From Ignelater luminosus (taxonomy: Eukaryota > Arthropoda > Insecta > Coleoptera > Elateridae): a stretch of DNA of 64,000 bases. The notes below the pieces were generated by a model, which searched no databases, was not told the origin of the DNA, and was given only the letters and a program-made list of their open reading frames with translations. Where the stretch lies: positions 747,121 through 811,120 of the forward strand of contig VTPC01005723.1 of assembly GCA_011009095.1 (NCBI GenBank). Reading direction: 5' to 3'. A program made the position numbers and the translations under genes. Numbering within the stretch: position 1 is the stretch's first letter; every line of letters begins with the position of its first letter. Below are positions 48,367-59,711 of this stretch, one piece after another.

Positions 48367-48854
48367 CACTCCTTTAAAATGTCTTCATATATCATCATCC
48401 AAAATCATTAGAAAGTTCCGTTTTCGTTAAATTCAACCGGTTCCGGTACCGATTTCGGTTCTTTTGGGTTCCGGTTCTAGTCCCTGTTCAAAACATGTCC
48501 AAAGTATGTTCAAAAATTGTCTAAATTACGTACTACTGGTTTTAAAACGAACTAGGACACTTTAATTTTCCTATTGTAATATCTACATTTAATTTCGGCT
48601 AAAATATCTTTACCCGTGGATTATTTGACAAATAAAGTCACATTTACGCTAGGAAAAATACTTACATTTTCGAATCATAGTAGTTGGCCAGTGTCCTAGT
48701 TCATTTTGAAACTAATAGTTACATATCTACTATTAAAAATTCATGGGTTTGGTTTTATTACTATGGTATTTTAAAGTGTCAACAAACTCAACTCATGCTG
48801 TACATATAACTGTGTATTACTTGTTTTTATACAGTGTGTTCAGCGAGTAATAGG

Positions 48855-49697
48855 CAGTTATGTGCGTTGACATTTTAACAATGATTGTTGACATTTTCGT
48901 GTCAACAATGATTGTTGACATTTTCGTGTCAGCAATTGATTTTTCACATCAAAAATGTCAACAATGTGTTAACTTTGTAAATAAAGTAGGATCCTGCACA
49001 TTTTTCGTTAAACCTAACTTGTAAACACAGGTGCTAAAATATGTTAAATGTCTAATAAGATCATTAATAAGATGTCCAAGATAATTCAAGAATCAAAATG
49101 GCTGAAAGGCCCAAGAATAAGAATTGTGATAAATTGGGTTTTTAATTAAAAAAGACTGTGACAGAAAAGAAAATCCAAAATATTATTTGAATAAAATGGC
49201 ATTAAAAAACTAAATCCTATTTATTTATTCTTATTTTCATGGAATCAGTAAAATTACAAGTATCTTTACTCATAGTTTCATACTAAGATTTTTCGTTAGG
49301 GTATGTGGGGGCAATTCTAGCAATGTGACAGTTAGTAGATAGGTATCTTAATGCAAAAGATTTTATTAATTGAAAAAACAAATGCTAACATGATGAACAA
49401 CATCCTAGCATTTATTTTTTTCTAATCAAAATCATTTTATACGTAAATTAAACTTGAACGTACTTAAGCATCTCACATTTGCCCTCACATACTCAAGTCA
49501 AATAAAAATTATTGTGATAAACTATTTAAGATTTAAATAATAAAGGAAAAATCAAGTTTAACAGCTTTGCGCATGTGCATTCATAATATCTAAATTGTTG
49601 ACATAGTTGACATCAGTAAGGTCATGTAAACAATTCATATTGTTGACATGTCAAGAATGAATTGCTGACATCGACATTGTTGACACGCACATCACTA
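48855..49697. mobile_element. Non-autonomous hAT element, 843 bp
   Basis: Left end CAGTTATGTGCGTTGACA, right end inverse TAGTGATGTGCGTGTCAACA, both of the C/T-A-G-N pattern. The flanking 8-mers GTAATAGG and GTAATTTG match at 6 of 8. Subterminal TGTTGACA motifs recur many times at both ends (48876-48970 and 49595-49690). The interior is AT-rich without coding capacity. Confidence 0.65.
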
Positions 49698-49880
49698 GTA
49701 ATTTGACAGCGCGATATCTCGGAGACGAATGCAAATTTTAAAATTTGAGGTAGGGGCACATACTTTGGAATAAAAAGGTTTTAAGATAAATGCGCCACCG
49801 CCACGTGGCGCTACCTAACTTAATTTATTTAAGTGGAATACCCTACTTTTTATTCGATTTTTGGAATTTGCAACATATTT

Positions 49881-50255
49881 GCACAGATTACATACCTTTA
49901 CAAGATACGAAAGTAAGCGTTTCCCGCCGAGACGAGATTTTACGGCGAATGACACTACTCGCTATTAAATAGGTGGTATTTCTGTTAACCTCATTCTGTG
50001 CGTATGTTTGTTTTGTGTTTGTGCGTTCTAGAAAATTACTTATTAAAAGATTTTTAAAAGTTAAAAGTGGTTATTTATAATCACCGAGAAATATTTTTAA
50101 TTTCAAAATGGTTTAATTGCAAAATGGTTTAAATTTCCCACTCAAGAATACCACCTATTTAATGGCCGACCTATTTGAAGGTCCTTAATCCGAACCCTCC
50201 AACATCAAAAGTGCCGCCACAAACCTTCGCATCTTGTAAAGGTATGTAATTTGTG
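49881..50255. repeat. Inverted-repeat element, probable MITE
   Basis: The ends share ATTACATACCTTTACAAGAT with the inverse at 50227-50253; inner inverse blocks ATTAAATAGGTGGTATT (49965) and AATACCACCTATTTAAT (50146) confirm the fold-back. The arms are diverged. No target duplication assigned. Confidence 0.5.
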
Positions 50256-50308
50256 ATATTTGTGATAATTTTCTTTATAACTGCTACCAACCTATCTGGT
50301 TGGCCATG

Positions 50309-51153
50309 GAAAACAAAACTTCAAAAATGTTTTTAATTAATTAGAGCAGAAACTGCTGAACAGTAACTACAGAAACAAGATAAGAAAGCAACTCACTCCA
50401 ACGGTGAATTAATAAATTTTGTCAAATTTGCGATTTTATAGGTAAACAATAATTATGCCAGATTTGAAGTTTTGTTTTCCATGGCAATAGCATTTTGCTT
50501 TTTAAAAGGTTGTCTGCTGTTGTTGTTTTATGATAGTTAAACATAGTGCGCCTTGATATTGTTTTATTAAATGTCATTTTTTAACGGGTAGAGTGTGGAA
50601 ACACTTGTCAAAGAAGAGAGACAAAAATATACGTTAGCTCTCTACTCGCACGGCAAGTGTAAAGGATAGAATAAGAATTTAACTGTTAAAATTTTTCTTC
50701 TTTCCTTTACACCCACAGTGTGAACAGAAAGCTAACGTATATTTTTGTCTCTCTTGTTTGACAAGTGTGTCCACACTCACCCATTAGAAAAATGACATTT
50801 AATAAAACAAATCAAGGCACACTAGTTTACATACTAGACAACAGTTGAACTGTCTTGAACACTTAGAAACTTTTTGTAGGATTTAGAGCAAAACATTCTT
50901 ATGCAACACCTATAAAATTTTATATGCGCAGAATGAGAAAAACATGCAGAATCAAAAACTGCCACAAAAAAATACAGGGTGTCGTTTAAAAAACCAAAGT
51001 TGTGTTCATTATTTCCCGTTTAACTGGAAATGCAAAAAAATTGAAAGTGCCACCAAATAGCACACATGCTCATAAACAACCTATATAATCGTTGTTTTAT
51101 CAATAGCCAGATAAAAAAGTTATTGAGTGTTCTCTTCTTTTTCAATGACACTG
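50309..51153. mobile_element. Truncated second copy of the 2488-3672 family, with nested MITE
   Basis: The right end ...GAATGACACTG-type terminus (TTCAATGACACTG at 51141-51153), the block with CCACCAAATAGCACACATGC, and the internal segment ATGTTTTTAATTAATT...GAACAGTAACTAC are shared with the element at 2488. The left end is missing. A 282-bp fold-back MITE (50544-50825, arms sharing AGAGACAAAAATATACGTT) is inserted in it. Confidence 0.65.
50544..50825. mobile_element. Fold-back MITE, 282 bp
   Basis: The arms 50544-50640 and 50728-50825 are inverted: TAGTGCGCCTTGATATTG and TTTTATTAAATGTCATTTTT on the left mirror the right end (AATAAAACAAATCAAGGCAC). The shared core is AGAGACAAAAATATACGTTA. 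It sits inside the copy at 50309-51153. Confidence 0.65.
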
Positions 51154-51904
51154 TATGTATATACAGGGTGAGCTTTTTCCGATGTTTAGTGTGGGGATCT
51201 GGAAAACTAACGGAGATAGAAAGACGATTAAATAGGGAAAGAATTGCAGTATTACGAGCTCAATTTAATGAGCTTTTTGTTTTTGGAAAAAATGCATGGC
51301 TGACTAGATATCCCGCAAAAATAATTTTTTTGTTACTTTGTTCGGTGTCTGTGGCTCTGTTATTATTGACTTTAGAAAAAAATATGTAAAGGAAAAGGTT
51401 GTAGGTAATTATGTGCTTAATAATACAGTTTAACAGAATTTTTTATTTAAGCTATGATTTTTGAGTTATAACACAAACTTGTGTTTTTCTAATTGAAACC
51501 GTAGTCGGCCATGACTTTATAAACAAAAGACCCTTTTTCAGCGATTCTAACGATATACCACTTGACAGTTATTTTCATAAATTAATAAATTATGGCCTTT
51601 TTTCTCTTTTCATTTTCGAACTGCTCGAGCAGAACGCTATGGAAATAATTGATAGATGCGCATCGCGTTTAATAATAAAATTCAGATTGGTTATTAAAAT
51701 TTTTCTTTTAATTTTGAAATTATAAATATAATTATTTTGGTGTTTATTGTTTATTCTGTTGGAGTTACAAAATAATTTCCGAGAAACTAATAAATAGAGA
51801 ATGACAAACTATAAATTAAAAAACAATAACGGAAATTACGATATAAATAAAGTAGTACCAAAACAACGTAATTAAAGTAGGTAAAGTATTTAAGACTAAA
51901 GATG

Positions 51905-52190
51905 TTCAGAAGGTCCACCATTACGATTAATGCCTAAGTTACAGCTGTTTAAAACCGAATTTGTTGCTTTTCTAATGGAACATCCATCAAAATTAGCAAA
52001 AACTTCTAGTACAGCTTCTCTAAGGTCATCTACTGTGACGTACAACCCCATCTTTTACCATTTCCCATAAATAAGAATCCAAAACAGACAGATAAGAGGT
52101 TCGACGTGCCATGCAACCGGGGCGTTTCTTCCTATCCACGAGTTTGGGAATGTTTTATTTAAATGATTTCCTACCGTTAGCATGTTAAAC
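51905..52190 (-). pseudogene. Degenerate mariner-like transposase C-terminal region
   Basis: The minus strand reads LNKTFPNSWIGRNAPVAWHV, then a FWILIYGKW block, a stop, then VTVDDLREAVLEVFANFDGC. In insect transposases of this type the order is LNxxFPxRWIGRGGP, a WPxRSPDLTPLDFFLWG catalytic block, then a TREELxxRIxxAF helix. The catalytic SPDLTPLD motif is destroyed here (EPLICLF in its place). Inactive. Confidence 0.6.
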
Positions 52191-52538
52191 CATTTATTTA
52201 CTTATAAAAAAACTATGTCAAGCAGTATATCGTTAGAATCGTTGAAAAAAGGCCTTTTTTATAAAGTCATGGCTGACTATGGTTTCCATTAGAAAAAACA
52301 CAAGTTTGTGTTAAATATTTATATATTATTAAATGCTTTTCTATTTTATTTTATTTTATTATAATTAGCAAAAATAAACACAGCAAGACTTTACAATAAA
52401 ACTTCAAAAACTTATTACTCTCTCTTTTTTCTTATTACATTATTGACATACGTAATAATATCCTTTTGTTTTTTTTTAATTAACCAAAACTTATACTGGG
52501 TACCAAACATACACCTAACAATATCTATTATATTTAAC

Positions 52539-53028
52539 CAGACATTGGAAAGTTACTTTAAAAAAGTAATTAGTTACAGTTACAGTTACCTTATCAAAAA
52601 ATGTAATTAGTTACAATTACAGTTACTTGATTTTAAAAAGTAACTAGTTACTATTACAGTTTCTGCAAATATGTAACTAAGTTACTTTACCGTTACTGTC
52701 AGTTACTTTGATTCTGTAAAGAAAAACTTTTTATAGAACCCATCAAGATTCGAAGTTGATTCTAATTAATTTTTCTTTGTATAAGCTTACTGTACAATTC
52801 TTAGAATTACGCAATATGAAAACATGTATTTTCTGAATATCATCAAAACTAAATTTGAAAATCGATTATTCAAGTAACGCAAAAGGTAACGACCTGAAGT
52901 CGTTACCATTACACGCTTTTTGTAATTAGTTACAATTACTTTACTGCGTCTTTATAAAGTAACGCGTTACCGCTACCGTTACTGAAAAATGTAATTAATT
53001 ACATGTAACGCGTTACTTCCAGTGTCTG
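52539..53028. mobile_element. Non-autonomous hAT element with perfect 8-bp duplication, 490 bp
   Basis: TATTTAAC is duplicated exactly at 52531-52538 and 53029-53036. The ends are CAGACATTGGAAAGTTAC and the inverse GTTACTTCCAGTGTCTG. Both subterminal zones are crowded with GTAACT/AGTTAC motifs (52550-52720 and 52880-53015). No coding sequence. Nested in the long-TIR element, so younger than it. Confidence 0.88.
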
Positions 53029-53357
53029 TATTTAACAGTTTGTGTCATAAGTCAAAAGTTATAACTTATATGAAAAATTCAGTTAGACTCTATTATTAAG
53101 CACATTATAACTTACAACTTTTTTCTCTACACATTTTTTCTAAAGTCAATAATAACAGAGCCATAGGCACGGAACAAAATAACAAAAAGTTATTTTTGCG
53201 AGATATCTAGTTAGCCATGCAGTTTTCCCAAAAAAAAACAAAAAGCTCACTAAATTGAGCTCTTAAAACTGCAATTCTTTCCCCATTTAATCGTCTCTCT
53301 ATCTCCGCTAGTTTCCCAGATCTCCATACTAAACATCGGAAAAAAACTCACCCTGTA

Positions 53358-54133
53358 TGTTCTCTAAATTTTTTGCGGTTATTTCAATTTTTTTGAGTGT
53401 TCCACCATTCAATACATTTATTGGCGGTTTCAGTATATTTTCTTTTAAAAACTTCTGTACAAATTCACACCTGTGATTTCACAAGCTGTGGCGGCAACAC
53501 TGGTGAAAGAGGTATGAGTAGAGGAACGTGAACTAAGGCAGAGAGGAAAACTATAAAAAGCTGGGGGGAGTGTGTGGGTGATGTCTTAGAAAGCATGGGG
53601 TTATAATGAATTCGAAAGTTAAAAAAAAACCAGTTAGGAACAAAAAAGACTTGGAAGAAAGTGATGGAGAAACCTAAGGGCCCTTATAGACTGCAGTGCT
53701 AATATATATAATACTGTCTTCTAAGAACACATGCCATGTCTTCATAGATCATTAGATTGAGAAAAAGATGTTGAAATTTTTTGAGCCATAAAGTTCCATA
53801 TAAATTTAATTATTATTGGCCGTGTTTTCCTTTTAATCGTACAAATATGAAAATTTCTCAATGTAAATACTCTTGAACTAACACATCAAGATACTAAAGA
53901 CATCAAAATCCCAAAATTTGTCTTTTTTTGTATATGGCATGTGTTCTTCAGAGTGCAGTACCTAAAATACGTTAATTATTAGTCATTTCCAATGTATATT
54001 TAATGAATACTTGTATCCAGTTATGTTGTTATAACTGTTTATATTTCTTGTAACGCTTGTAACAGATGAACTGAAACCAGGTGTGATTTTAAATTGTATG
54101 ACAATAATAAACAATAAACTCAAACCTGGATTA
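53358..54133. other. Non-coding spacer with a small inverted repeat
   Basis: A short inverted pair (AAGAACACATGCCAT at about 53722, ATGGCATGTGTTCTT at 53935) suggests a decayed MITE. Otherwise no feature is supported. Confidence 0.4.
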
Positions 54134-54226
54134 TTATTTGAGTGACAAGAACAAGAGATCATCCCCAGCAATAATAGTTGTCGGAGGTACCTTACTGAAT
54201 GCAGGGATTAATTGAATGCCCTTTTC
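54134..54226 (-). CDS. Orphan terminal-exon-like segment, unrecognised
   Basis: After a good acceptor (TTTCAG at 54232-54227) the minus strand is open for 30 codons to TAA: EKGIQLIPAFSKVPPTTIIA, then GDDLLFLSLK. Composition is protein-like and the stop falls where an ordinary last exon would end. Upstream lies the gypsy insertion (54412-59447). Beyond it, at 59585-59502, another acceptor-led open stretch (IQKYDAYRKCWSFTLIFKLM) might be an earlier exon, but the phases do not join simply. No family recognised. Confidence 0.3.
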   Translation of the reverse strand, partial: EKGIQLIPAFSKVPPTTIIAGDDLLFLSLK

Positions 54227-54411
54227 CTGAAATGAACATTTTACGCTAATATAATATAAACTAAAGAATACCTAATAAATAAAATCAAGATTCACAAGTA
54301 TAACCAAGAGTTTTATTTTGTTGTATTTAACAATCATGTCTTTTTAAATAAAATAATTGTAGCATAACTTTCCTCTGTATATATTAAAACCTAAAAGAAT
54401 TTCTTATCTTA

Positions 54412-54653
54412 TGTGGTAGCAGTATTTAAATTCGAATATCCCGCCTGGCGGAAGGAGGATGAAAAAAGACGCGGAAAAATAAAAGAGTAATAAGAGTAAT
54501 ATTCAAGGTATTGTTTTATGTTAGTTATGTTATGTTGTTACGTATGAGAGGAGAAGTGAAGTTTTTTTAAAATAAATAGTTTTTCACATTTATGTATGTG
54601 TATATTTTATACTTACAAATAAAAACGTTAAAACCTTTAAAAGTTTTACTACA
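54412..54653 (+). repeat. 5' LTR of Ty3/gypsy element
   Basis: 242 bp from TGTGGTAGCAG to TTACTACA, matching the copy at 59208-59447. AATAAA motifs lie in the second half. Differences from the 3' LTR are a few C/T transitions and three small indels, so the insertion is fairly young. The 4-mer CTTA flanks the whole element (54408-54411 and 59448-59451). Just downstream is TCAGAAGTGGGATATT; the tRNA primer was not identified. Confidence 0.9.
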
Positions 54654-54725
54654 TCAGAAGTGGGATATTGAGATATTGATCAATATTATTGACCGCGAAA
54701 TCCAATCGAATGCGTACTAAGAGTT

Positions 54726-57700
54726 ATGGCGGCTAACGAGAAAAATATACGACGCAAAACTTAACGAGACTTAAGCGAAAATGAGGTCAATGAAATTATT
54801 GTGGGCCATGCAGATTCGAAGACTAAACAAAACGCAAAGATGGAGCAGGTTGATACTAAGTGGATTATTGAACAAATGTTTAATCAACAAGAAAAACATT
54901 TCCAGCAAATGAAAGAGATGATGTAGATGTTTAATCTTAATAGCGGCAACAAATTTAGCGTAGAATTCAAAAAATCTATTGAATTATTTTACGGTAGGGA
55001 AACAGCGCTAAAAGCCCAAGATTGGTTGGAAACCTTAAAGGGCGTAAGTAAATTAAATTCATGGCCGGACGAATTGAAATGAGAAGCAGCCCGAGCAAAT
55101 TTGGTGGTTTCAGCTCGACATTGGTTCATCCATAATAACTTCCAGACATGGAATGAGTTTGAAGAGGAATTTAAGCAAACTTTTATTGGTTCCATATCTA
55201 AAGCGGATCTATGGAAGATTATGGTGCAACGAGTGCAAAAGAAAAATGAGGATATGTGCGATTATTTTTTGGGAAAGGTTCGACTATGTAAGGATTTAAA
55301 GCTTAGTTTTGAAGAAATCAAAGAGCAGGTGTTGGAAGGATTATGGTTAAAGGACCTATCAGTTCACCTTTTAAGTATATCTCATCAAGATGAGAACAGT
55401 TTATTTCATGACATCAAGAAATTCCAACGTTTGCAGCAAGCACGCTTAAGTAGAATTAAAACTAATATGGACGATAAAGATTTAAAGCAACAACTACCAG
55501 GGAAAAATATAACAGTGCCAGCTGAATTTAATAAGAGTGAATCAACTAGCAATAACAAACAACGCTCCGAAGAAACCATTCGATGCTTCAATTGTGCGGG
55601 AAGTGGTCACCGTGCTAGGGAGTGCAAGAGACCGAAGCGAGAGAGGGGCTCATGTTATGAATGTGGAGATATGGATCATCGATTGCCTCAGTGTCCAAGA
55701 GCTCGAAGACAGCAAGATTGTCAAGAATCTCAATCAGCTACTACCTTACTGGTGCACAGTCCAGATGATGAAATTCCGCCTACTAACATCACCTTAGCAG
55801 CCCAACAGATGCCAACACCAGCGTGGACCATTCCAGTGTTTATAGAATTTAATCAGTATAAGTTTTGTTTAAATAGTATTTTAGATTTGGGTAGCCCAAT
55901 CTCATTGTTGAATGTCAAGTGCTTAGAAGGCAAAGAATACGAGTTAGAATCTGTAGGTAGTAACTTCAATTATAGTGGCATTAATGGATCAAAATTACAT
56001 GCTTTAGGTCACATTAATACATCTAACGTTCAGGTTGATAATGTTAACTCTTATGTTGTACCTACAAATACAATTTCCTTTGATTGTCTGCTAGGTAGAG
56101 ATTTTACGAATCGTAATGATTTAAATGTCTCTTTTTCAGGTAATGTAGTTACTGTCAATTTATGTAAGAGGCTCGATGACTTTAATGAAGCAAGCAATGA
56201 AATTATGCCAATCAATTATGTTCAAACAAATGAGACAACTGAAATTCACATTGGACAAGATGTTCCTCTTAATGTTAAGCAGCATGCACAAGAATTATTT
56301 GTAGAAAAGTATATTAAGCCCGTTAGACCATGTGAGCCTGAAACTGACTTTGAAATGATCATTAGGGTACAATCAAATCATACTCCTTTCTTTTACAAGC
56401 CTAGACGATTATCATTTACAGATAAAGAAAGGGTAAATGAAATTATCAATGAACTGTTAGCATCTGGAATTATTAGGAAAAGCACATCTCAGTATAGCTC
56501 TCCAATTGTGCTTGTACGTAAAAAATCAGGTGATTTTAGATTATGTGTTGATTTTAGAACACTAAACAAAATTACTCTTAGAGATAATTATCCATTACCA
56601 GTGATCGAAGATCAATTAATTCATTTAAGGGATAAATGCTATTTTACTTGTTTAGATCTGAAGAGTGCCTTTCATCACATTACTGTGAGTGAGGACTCTG
56701 TTAAATTTACTAGCTTTGTTACTCTCCTGGGACAGTATGAGTATTTAAAAATGGTCTATGGCCTGAAAAATAGTCTCCCAGTATTTATGAGATATATTAA
56801 TTCTATTTTTCAAAACTTGTTAGAACAAAACAAGATATTAATTTATGTAGACGATATTTTAATAGCTACCAAAACGATTAATGAAAATTTGGAGATTATT
56901 GGTGAAGTTCTAGACTTGTTAGTTAGAAATAAGTTGTCTTTACGTTTGGACAAATGTTCCTTCCTTATGAGTAACATTGTGTATTTAGGTTATGATGTAT
57001 CTTGTGAGGGAATTAGCCCAAGTAAAGAGCATATAAAAGCAATTGAAAATTACCCAGTACCTGGAAGCATTAAACAATTACATAGCTTTGTGGGACTTGC
57101 ATCATATTTTCGCAAATTTATTCCAAATTTTGCTTGTGTTGCAAAGCCATTGTATGATCTTTTGGGGAAAGATGCAACTTTCTCATTTGATGAATGACAT
57201 TTTGAATCGTTTAATAAGATTAAAGAATTGTTAGTAAATCAACCAGTCTTGTGTATTTATTCACCAAAACTAGAGACACAATTGCATTGTGATGCAAGTT
57301 CATTAGGATATGGCGCTGTGTTAGTGCAAAAGCAGCATGATGCTAAATTTCATCCAGTCCTTTATTTTAGTCGGCGAACGACAAAAGCTGAATCTAAATA
57401 TCATAGTTTCGAGCTAGAAATGTTAGCTATCATTAATGCTCTAAACCGTTTCCGAGTTTACCTTCAGGGTATCTGTTTTACTATTGTTACAGACTGTAAT
57501 AGTTTAAAATTGGCCTTTCAGAAAAAAGATATTAATCCGCGTATACTTAGATGGTCCCTTATATTGCAGAATTTTGATTACAACCTTGAACATTGTGATC
57601 ACACTAGAATGCGTCATGTTGATGCATTAAGTCGATGCCATTTATTGGTAATAGAAGAAACCAGTTTGGAAGACAATCTATATATTAAACAAAATCAAGA

Positions 57701-58864
57701 CCCTGATATTATTGTGTTAGTAATATTTTAGAAAATAGTGAACATAAACTTTTTGAACTTAGGAATGGAATTGTTTTTCGTAAATTTGAAAACAAACTGT
57801 TATTATATGTTCCAAATTCAATGCGAGATAACATTATTAGATTGTGCCATGAACAACATGGGCATGTCGGCGTTGATAAAACTATTGAAGTTATCCGTAG
57901 ATCATTCTGGTTCCCTGACATGAAACAAATTGTAAAAGATGCTTTAGCAAATTGTTTAAAATGTGTAATTTATAATTCCAAAAGTGGTAAGAAAGAGGGA
58001 TTTTTACATAATATTCCTAAAGGTAATCTCCCATTCAACACAATACATATTGACCATTGTGGTCCCTTGGAGCAAACTCCAAAACATTTCAAATATTTAT
58101 TTAGTATTATTGATGGGTTTACCAAGTTTATAAAGATTTATCCATGTAAGACTACAAATTCAGACAAAGTAATTAAGCATTTGCAACATTATTTTACGAG
58201 TTATAGCAAACCAAAAAGAATCGTATCAGATCGTGGTACAGCTTTTACCTCGAACAAATTTAAAGATTTTTTATCTGAATTAAATATAGATCATCATTTA
58301 ATTGCAGTAGGAGCTCCTAGAGCAAACGGTCAAATTGAACGTTATCATCGAATTATCATACCTATGATTGCAAAATTATCCGAAAGCACAAATAAATGGG
58401 ATCAAATATTGAGTACGGTAGAGTTTTCAATTAATAATACTGTTAATTGTGCAACTGGTGAAATGCCATCAAAATTGCTTTTTGGTATCAAACAGAGAGG
58501 AAGTATTAGTGATGATTTTAGAGAGTTAATTAATGAAGTATCAGAGAATCATGATTTTGAAACTGTTAGGGCAAGTGCTGCCGATAATATTCTTAAGTTG
58601 CAGAATTACAATAGGGATTTGTATGATTCAAAATCAAAAGATCCTGTTAAATATAAAGTTGGTGATTATGTAATGATTACTAATACAGAAGTCATACCAG
58701 GTGTAAATAAGAAACTCATACCAAAGTTTAAAGGACCCTACAAGGTTAAACGGGTATTAGACAATGACCGATATATAATTGAAGATGTTGATGGGTTTCA
58801 ATTGTCTCAAAAGCCTTTTGAAAGTGTATACGATAGTTCACGCATGAAGTTATGGCCTCATTAG
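54726..58864 (+). pseudogene. Ty3/gypsy Gag-Pol, inactivated by nonsense codons and a frameshift
   Basis: One continuous frame from ATG 54726 encodes Gag and Pol, but has TAA at 54762, TAG at 54924, TGA at 55080, TGA at 57195 and TAG at 57729, and changes frame near 57700-57730. Domains in order: capsid-like Gag; two CCHC zinc knuckles (CFNCAGSGHRAREC, CYECGDMDHRLPQC); aspartic protease with an altered active site (DLGS where D-T/S-G is expected); reverse transcriptase with intact YVDD; RNase H (about 57270-57620); integrase with HHCC finger (CLKC visible) and D,D,E residues (in IDHCGP, VSDRGTAF and GQIERYH); and a GPY-type C-terminal module. No envelope gene or chromodomain is seen. It cannot act autonomously. 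Confidence 0.9.
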
Positions 58865-59207
58865 GTTAGATTCAATTCATGTTGAAAATGTATTATTAAA
58901 TTAGTTATGGTAGGAGCAACTGGTGCATTTTGTTAGCTTAACATGTTATGTTTATATTTAGTCTTCATTCGTATCTTATCTGTTATGTCTTATGTATGAT
59001 TTGCTCTTTTATGTGCAATTATGATCTTTTAAGTATTGCTTACTTTAGCTCACAATTAATGTACTTATTATAACTCATTATGTATAATTCTTAACCTTAT
59101 GTTTATGACTTTATGTACCAACCTTCATGTATTATGTGAAGTTAGCATTATGTTTACTCTATTTTGTATTTCTGATCGGGACGATCAAAATGTCAGAATG
59201 GCCGAGC

Positions 59208-59447
59208 TGTGGTAGCAGTATTTAAATTTGAATATCCTGCCTGGCGGAAGGAGGGGTGAAAAAAGATGCGGAAAAATAAAAGTAATAAGAGTAATATTCA
59301 AGGTATTGTTTTATGTTAGTTATGTTATGTTGTTACGTATGAGAGGAGAAGTGAAGTTTTTTTAAAATAAATAGTTTTTCACATTTATGTATGTGTATAT
59401 TTTATACTTACAAATAAAAACGTTAAAACCTTTAAAAGTTTACTACA
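59208..59447 (+). repeat. 3' LTR of Ty3/gypsy element
   Basis: 240 bp, about 97-98% identical by eye to the 5' LTR. It is followed by the CTTA duplication at 59448-59451. No clean polypurine tract directly precedes it (the preceding bases are GAATGGCCGAGC). About 340 bp of non-coding sequence separates the integrase stop from this LTR. Confidence 0.9.
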
Positions 59448-59711
59448 CTTAAAAACATAAAAGTTATTTGGAAAAACCAATATGCTTTTTTAAATTTCAA
59501 CTTCAAACAAAATACCATACTCGAGCATGAGCTTAAAAATTAATGTAAAAGACCAGCATTTGCGATAAGCATCATACTTTTGGATCTGCTAATAGCCAAT
59601 AGGATATTCAAATTCAATAATTATTCTTTATTTAACACTAAAATTTATAAAAATATAAAGAATTAATTAAAAAATACTCTAAACTATTACATATATTATA
59701 CAATAAAAATA

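Larger units (their letters stand above)
46749..48486. mobile_element. hAT-like element carrying host gene fragments (Pack-type)
   Basis: The ends share a 13-bp perfect inverted repeat, CAGGGACTAGAAC, matching the hAT pattern CAGNG. The flanking 8-mers TCCAAGAC (46741-46748) and TTCAAAAC (48487-48494) match at 6 of 8, both differences being transitions. Both subterminal regions are built of GGTTCCGGTTC-type repeats (46775-46885 and 48438-48478). Instead of a transposase, the interior holds the 3' part of a PRIM1 gene and the first exon of another gene, both on the minus strand with introns retained. The capture was therefore at DNA level. Confidence 0.65.
51164..53355 (-). mobile_element. Long-TIR mariner-like element with transposase remnant
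   Basis: The termini CAGGGTGAGCTTTTTCCGAT and the inverse are flanked by TA (51162-51163 and 53356-53357). TIR arms are about 350-400 bp, sharing TTAATCGTCTCTCTATCTCC-type and CTTTAGAAAAAAATATGT-type blocks. A degenerate transposase lies on the minus strand at 51905-52190 and a 490-bp hAT is nested at 52539-53028. Same superfamily as the elements at 28751 and 12199. Confidence 0.75.

Noticed and set aside
51066-51389. 107-codon plus-strand frame ending in a hydrophobic segment
   Set aside because: Spans the junction of two different transposon ends (51153 and 51164), so it cannot be an ancestral gene.
54412-59447. Possibility of an infectious, envelope-bearing retrovirus-like element
   Set aside because: No envelope frame between the integrase stop and the 3' LTR, and Gag-Pol carries several inactivating lesions.
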